A DNA stretch of 5,340 bases from contig CAMOOZ010000283.1 in the NCBI GenBank assembly GCA_946621895.1, positions 1-5,340 of the forward strand, read 5' to 3'. This stretch comes from an uncultured Lachnospiraceae bacterium (GTDB taxonomy: Bacteria > Bacillota_A > Clostridia > Lachnospirales > Lachnospiraceae). Numbering within the stretch: the stretch's first letter is position 1; the number at the start of each line of letters is the position of its first letter. The notes beneath the pieces are model-generated. The model had not been told where the DNA came from. It searched no databases and was given only the letters and a program-made list of their open reading frames with translations. Made by a program: the position numbers and the translations under genes. Below, piece after piece: positions 4,435-5,340 of this stretch.

Positions 4435-5340
4435 ATGGGAATCTTAAACAAACTTCTGACTTTTCTGATGATCCTGATCATGCTGGCCTGCGCGGCGATC
4501 GGGATATATGCGGTCAATCCGGGGCTGTTCGGCGGAAACGGGTCAGCGCCGGCCGGAGAAGAGGCCGAAGGGGAGGTAAACGCGCCGGAGGAGCCTGTGT
4601 CCCCCACTGCGGGGCTGATCCCCCGCCCCCCCATGCCCAGCTTTGCGCCTCCCGCGCCGGAGGAGCCCGTGGAGGAAGAAAGCCCGCTGCCGGAGCTTTC
4701 CGCGGAGTCCATCGATCCCGAGGCAAAGACCGCTTATGTGCCGCCAAGCCCGGAGGAGCTGCAGGTGCCGGAGGAGCTGCTTACCCGGACCGGGCTTACC
4801 CCCGTGGAAGAAAAGGAGCATATCTCCGGAGGGGAAGCGGACCGGCTTTCCGCGGAGCTTTCCACGGGGAATACCGGAGACGGCCTGGAATTCGATCCCC
4901 TTTTTTACCCCCATTATCAGATGCTTGATGAGGAAGGCAAAAAAGCCTACCGGCAGATCTATGCGAACGCCAATGACCTGCTCTCCTCCTTTGCCCCCGC
5001 CGCGGATATCGGCGCGGGCGGCCTGAAAAATGCGTTCAGCGCGGTGGTGAACGATCATCCGGAGCTTTTCTGGCTGGACACTGCCTATGGCGGGATGTAT
5101 ACGGACAGCGGTTCGCTGATCGGCATCGAACTTTCCTTTAACCGGACTGCCTCCGGGCTGGACCAGGCCCGGCAGAATCTGGAGCGCAGCGCCCAAGGCT
5201 ATGTGGAAGAGGCGCAAAAGCTTTCTGCCGAGGAGGATAAGGAAAAGCTGGTTGATGATCTGCTGGCGAAGAATACGGAATATGATCTGAACGCGGAAAT
5301 TAACCAGAGCGCCTATTCCGCGCTGGTGGGGGGAAAAACC
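4435..5340 (+). CDS. Membrane-anchored transglutaminase-like protein, N-terminal part
   Basis: The first 302 codons are present and the frame stays open to the right edge. Residues 7-27 (LLTFLMILIMLACAAIGIYAV) form a hydrophobic segment: a signal anchor or uncleaved signal peptide. A Pro/Glu-rich, probably disordered stalk (about 35-150) follows, with four PEE repeats. The folded part begins near FDPLFYPHYQMLDEEGKKAYRQ, and DHPELFWL (208-215) is typical of the region ahead of a transglutaminase core in Clostridia. The last residues, NQSAYSALVGGKT, match the lead-in to the catalytic cysteine motif (GK-x-V-C-x-GY), so the Cys should lie about two codons beyond the window. Such enzymes may crosslink or cleave extracellular proteins; the substrate is unknown. 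ATG at 4435 is the only start that keeps the membrane segment; it has no ribosome binding site. It diverges from rsmI and is not part of that operon. Confidence 0.8.
   Translation, partial: MGILNKLLTFLMILIMLACAAIGIYAVNPGLFGGNGSAPAGEEAEGEVNAPEEPVSPTAGLIPRPPMPSFAPPAPEEPVEEESPLPELSAESIDPEAKTAYVPPSPEELQVPEELLTRTGLTPVEEKEHISGGEADRLSAELSTGNTGDGLEFDPLFYPHYQMLDEEGKKAYRQIYANANDLLSSFAPAADIGAGGLKNAFSAVVNDHPELFWLDTAYGGMYTDSGSLIGIELSFNRTASGLDQARQNLERSAQGYVEEAQKLSAEEDKEKLVDDLLAKNTEYDLNAEINQSAYSALVGGKT
4582..4779 (+). repeat. Repeated PEE modules in the stalk-coding DNA
   Basis: GCGCCGGAGGAGCC(T/C)GTG occurs at 4582-4599 and 4654-4671, 17 of 18 bases identical and in frame. CCGGAGGAGCTG occurs twice in tandem register at 4750-4761 and 4768-4779. 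All encode Pro-Glu-Glu (residues 51, 75, 106 and 112 onwards). They suggest expansion of the stalk by short duplications and may vary in number between strains. Confidence 0.65.

Noticed and set aside
4480..4500. Lipoprotein signal in the transglutaminase-like protein (M-L-A-C at residues 16-19)
   Set aside because: The positions before the Cys fit the lipobox poorly, and a hydrophobic stretch continues for eight residues after it, which favours a membrane helix.
4543..5217. 224-codon minus-strand frame opposite the transglutaminase-like gene
   Set aside because: Its product is Gly/Arg-rich with no motif. The plus-strand frame has a promoter, a membrane segment and family-like sequence.
1..5340. 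CRISPR arrays, insertion sequences, tRNA or rRNA genes, phage or defence genes
   Set aside because: No regularly spaced repeats, transposase-like proteins, cloverleaf or rRNA-like stretches were seen. The gene content is core housekeeping plus one surface protein.

Overview
This is housekeeping DNA from a Gram-positive bacterium, most likely a fairly GC-rich Clostridia, probably Lachnospiraceae. The grounds are the gene order ylxM-ffh-rpsP-khpA-rimM-trmD, strong AGGAG-type ribosome binding sites, frequent GTG/TTG starts, and a membrane-anchored transglutaminase-like protein of the kind common in that family. The family-level assignment is inferred from protein style and synteny; no marker gene was compared.

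Positions 1-3236, minus strand, read right to left: one operon for the signal recognition particle, ribosome and tRNA. ylxM and ffh (SRP accessory factor and SRP GTPase) come first, then rpsP (protein bS16), khpA (KH RNA-binding protein), rimM (30S maturation) and trmD (tRNA m1G37 methyltransferase, cut by the window edge). A near-consensus sigma-A promoter (TTGACA, 17 bp, TATACT) at 3264-3292 drives it. khpA/rimM and rimM/trmD overlap by 4 and 4 nt as GTGA and TTGA, so translation is probably coupled. The only sizeable gap inside the operon is 117 nt between rpsP and khpA.

Positions 3318-4160, minus strand: rsmI, the 16S rRNA C1402 ribose methyltransferase, ending 81 nt before ylxM. A hairpin follows its stop codon, and the 3' arm of that hairpin carries the operon's -35 box.

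Positions 4161-4434: a 274-bp divergent intergenic region. It holds a strong rightward promoter and an extended -10 leftward promoter whose -35 boxes lie on top of each other. It also holds an 11-bp palindrome inside the rightward promoter, a 10-bp direct repeat, and a long rsmI leader predicted to contain four stem-loops.

Positions 4435-5340, plus strand: the N-terminal 302 codons of an exported or membrane-anchored transglutaminase-like protein. Its catalytic cysteine is expected just past the window end. Its promoter lies so close to the start codon that the mRNA may be leaderless.

I see no mobile element, CRISPR array, RNA gene of a known class, or defence system. The items most worth following are regulatory: the shared divergent promoter, the rsmI leader, the likely leaderless mRNA, and hairpins that cover ribosome binding sites.
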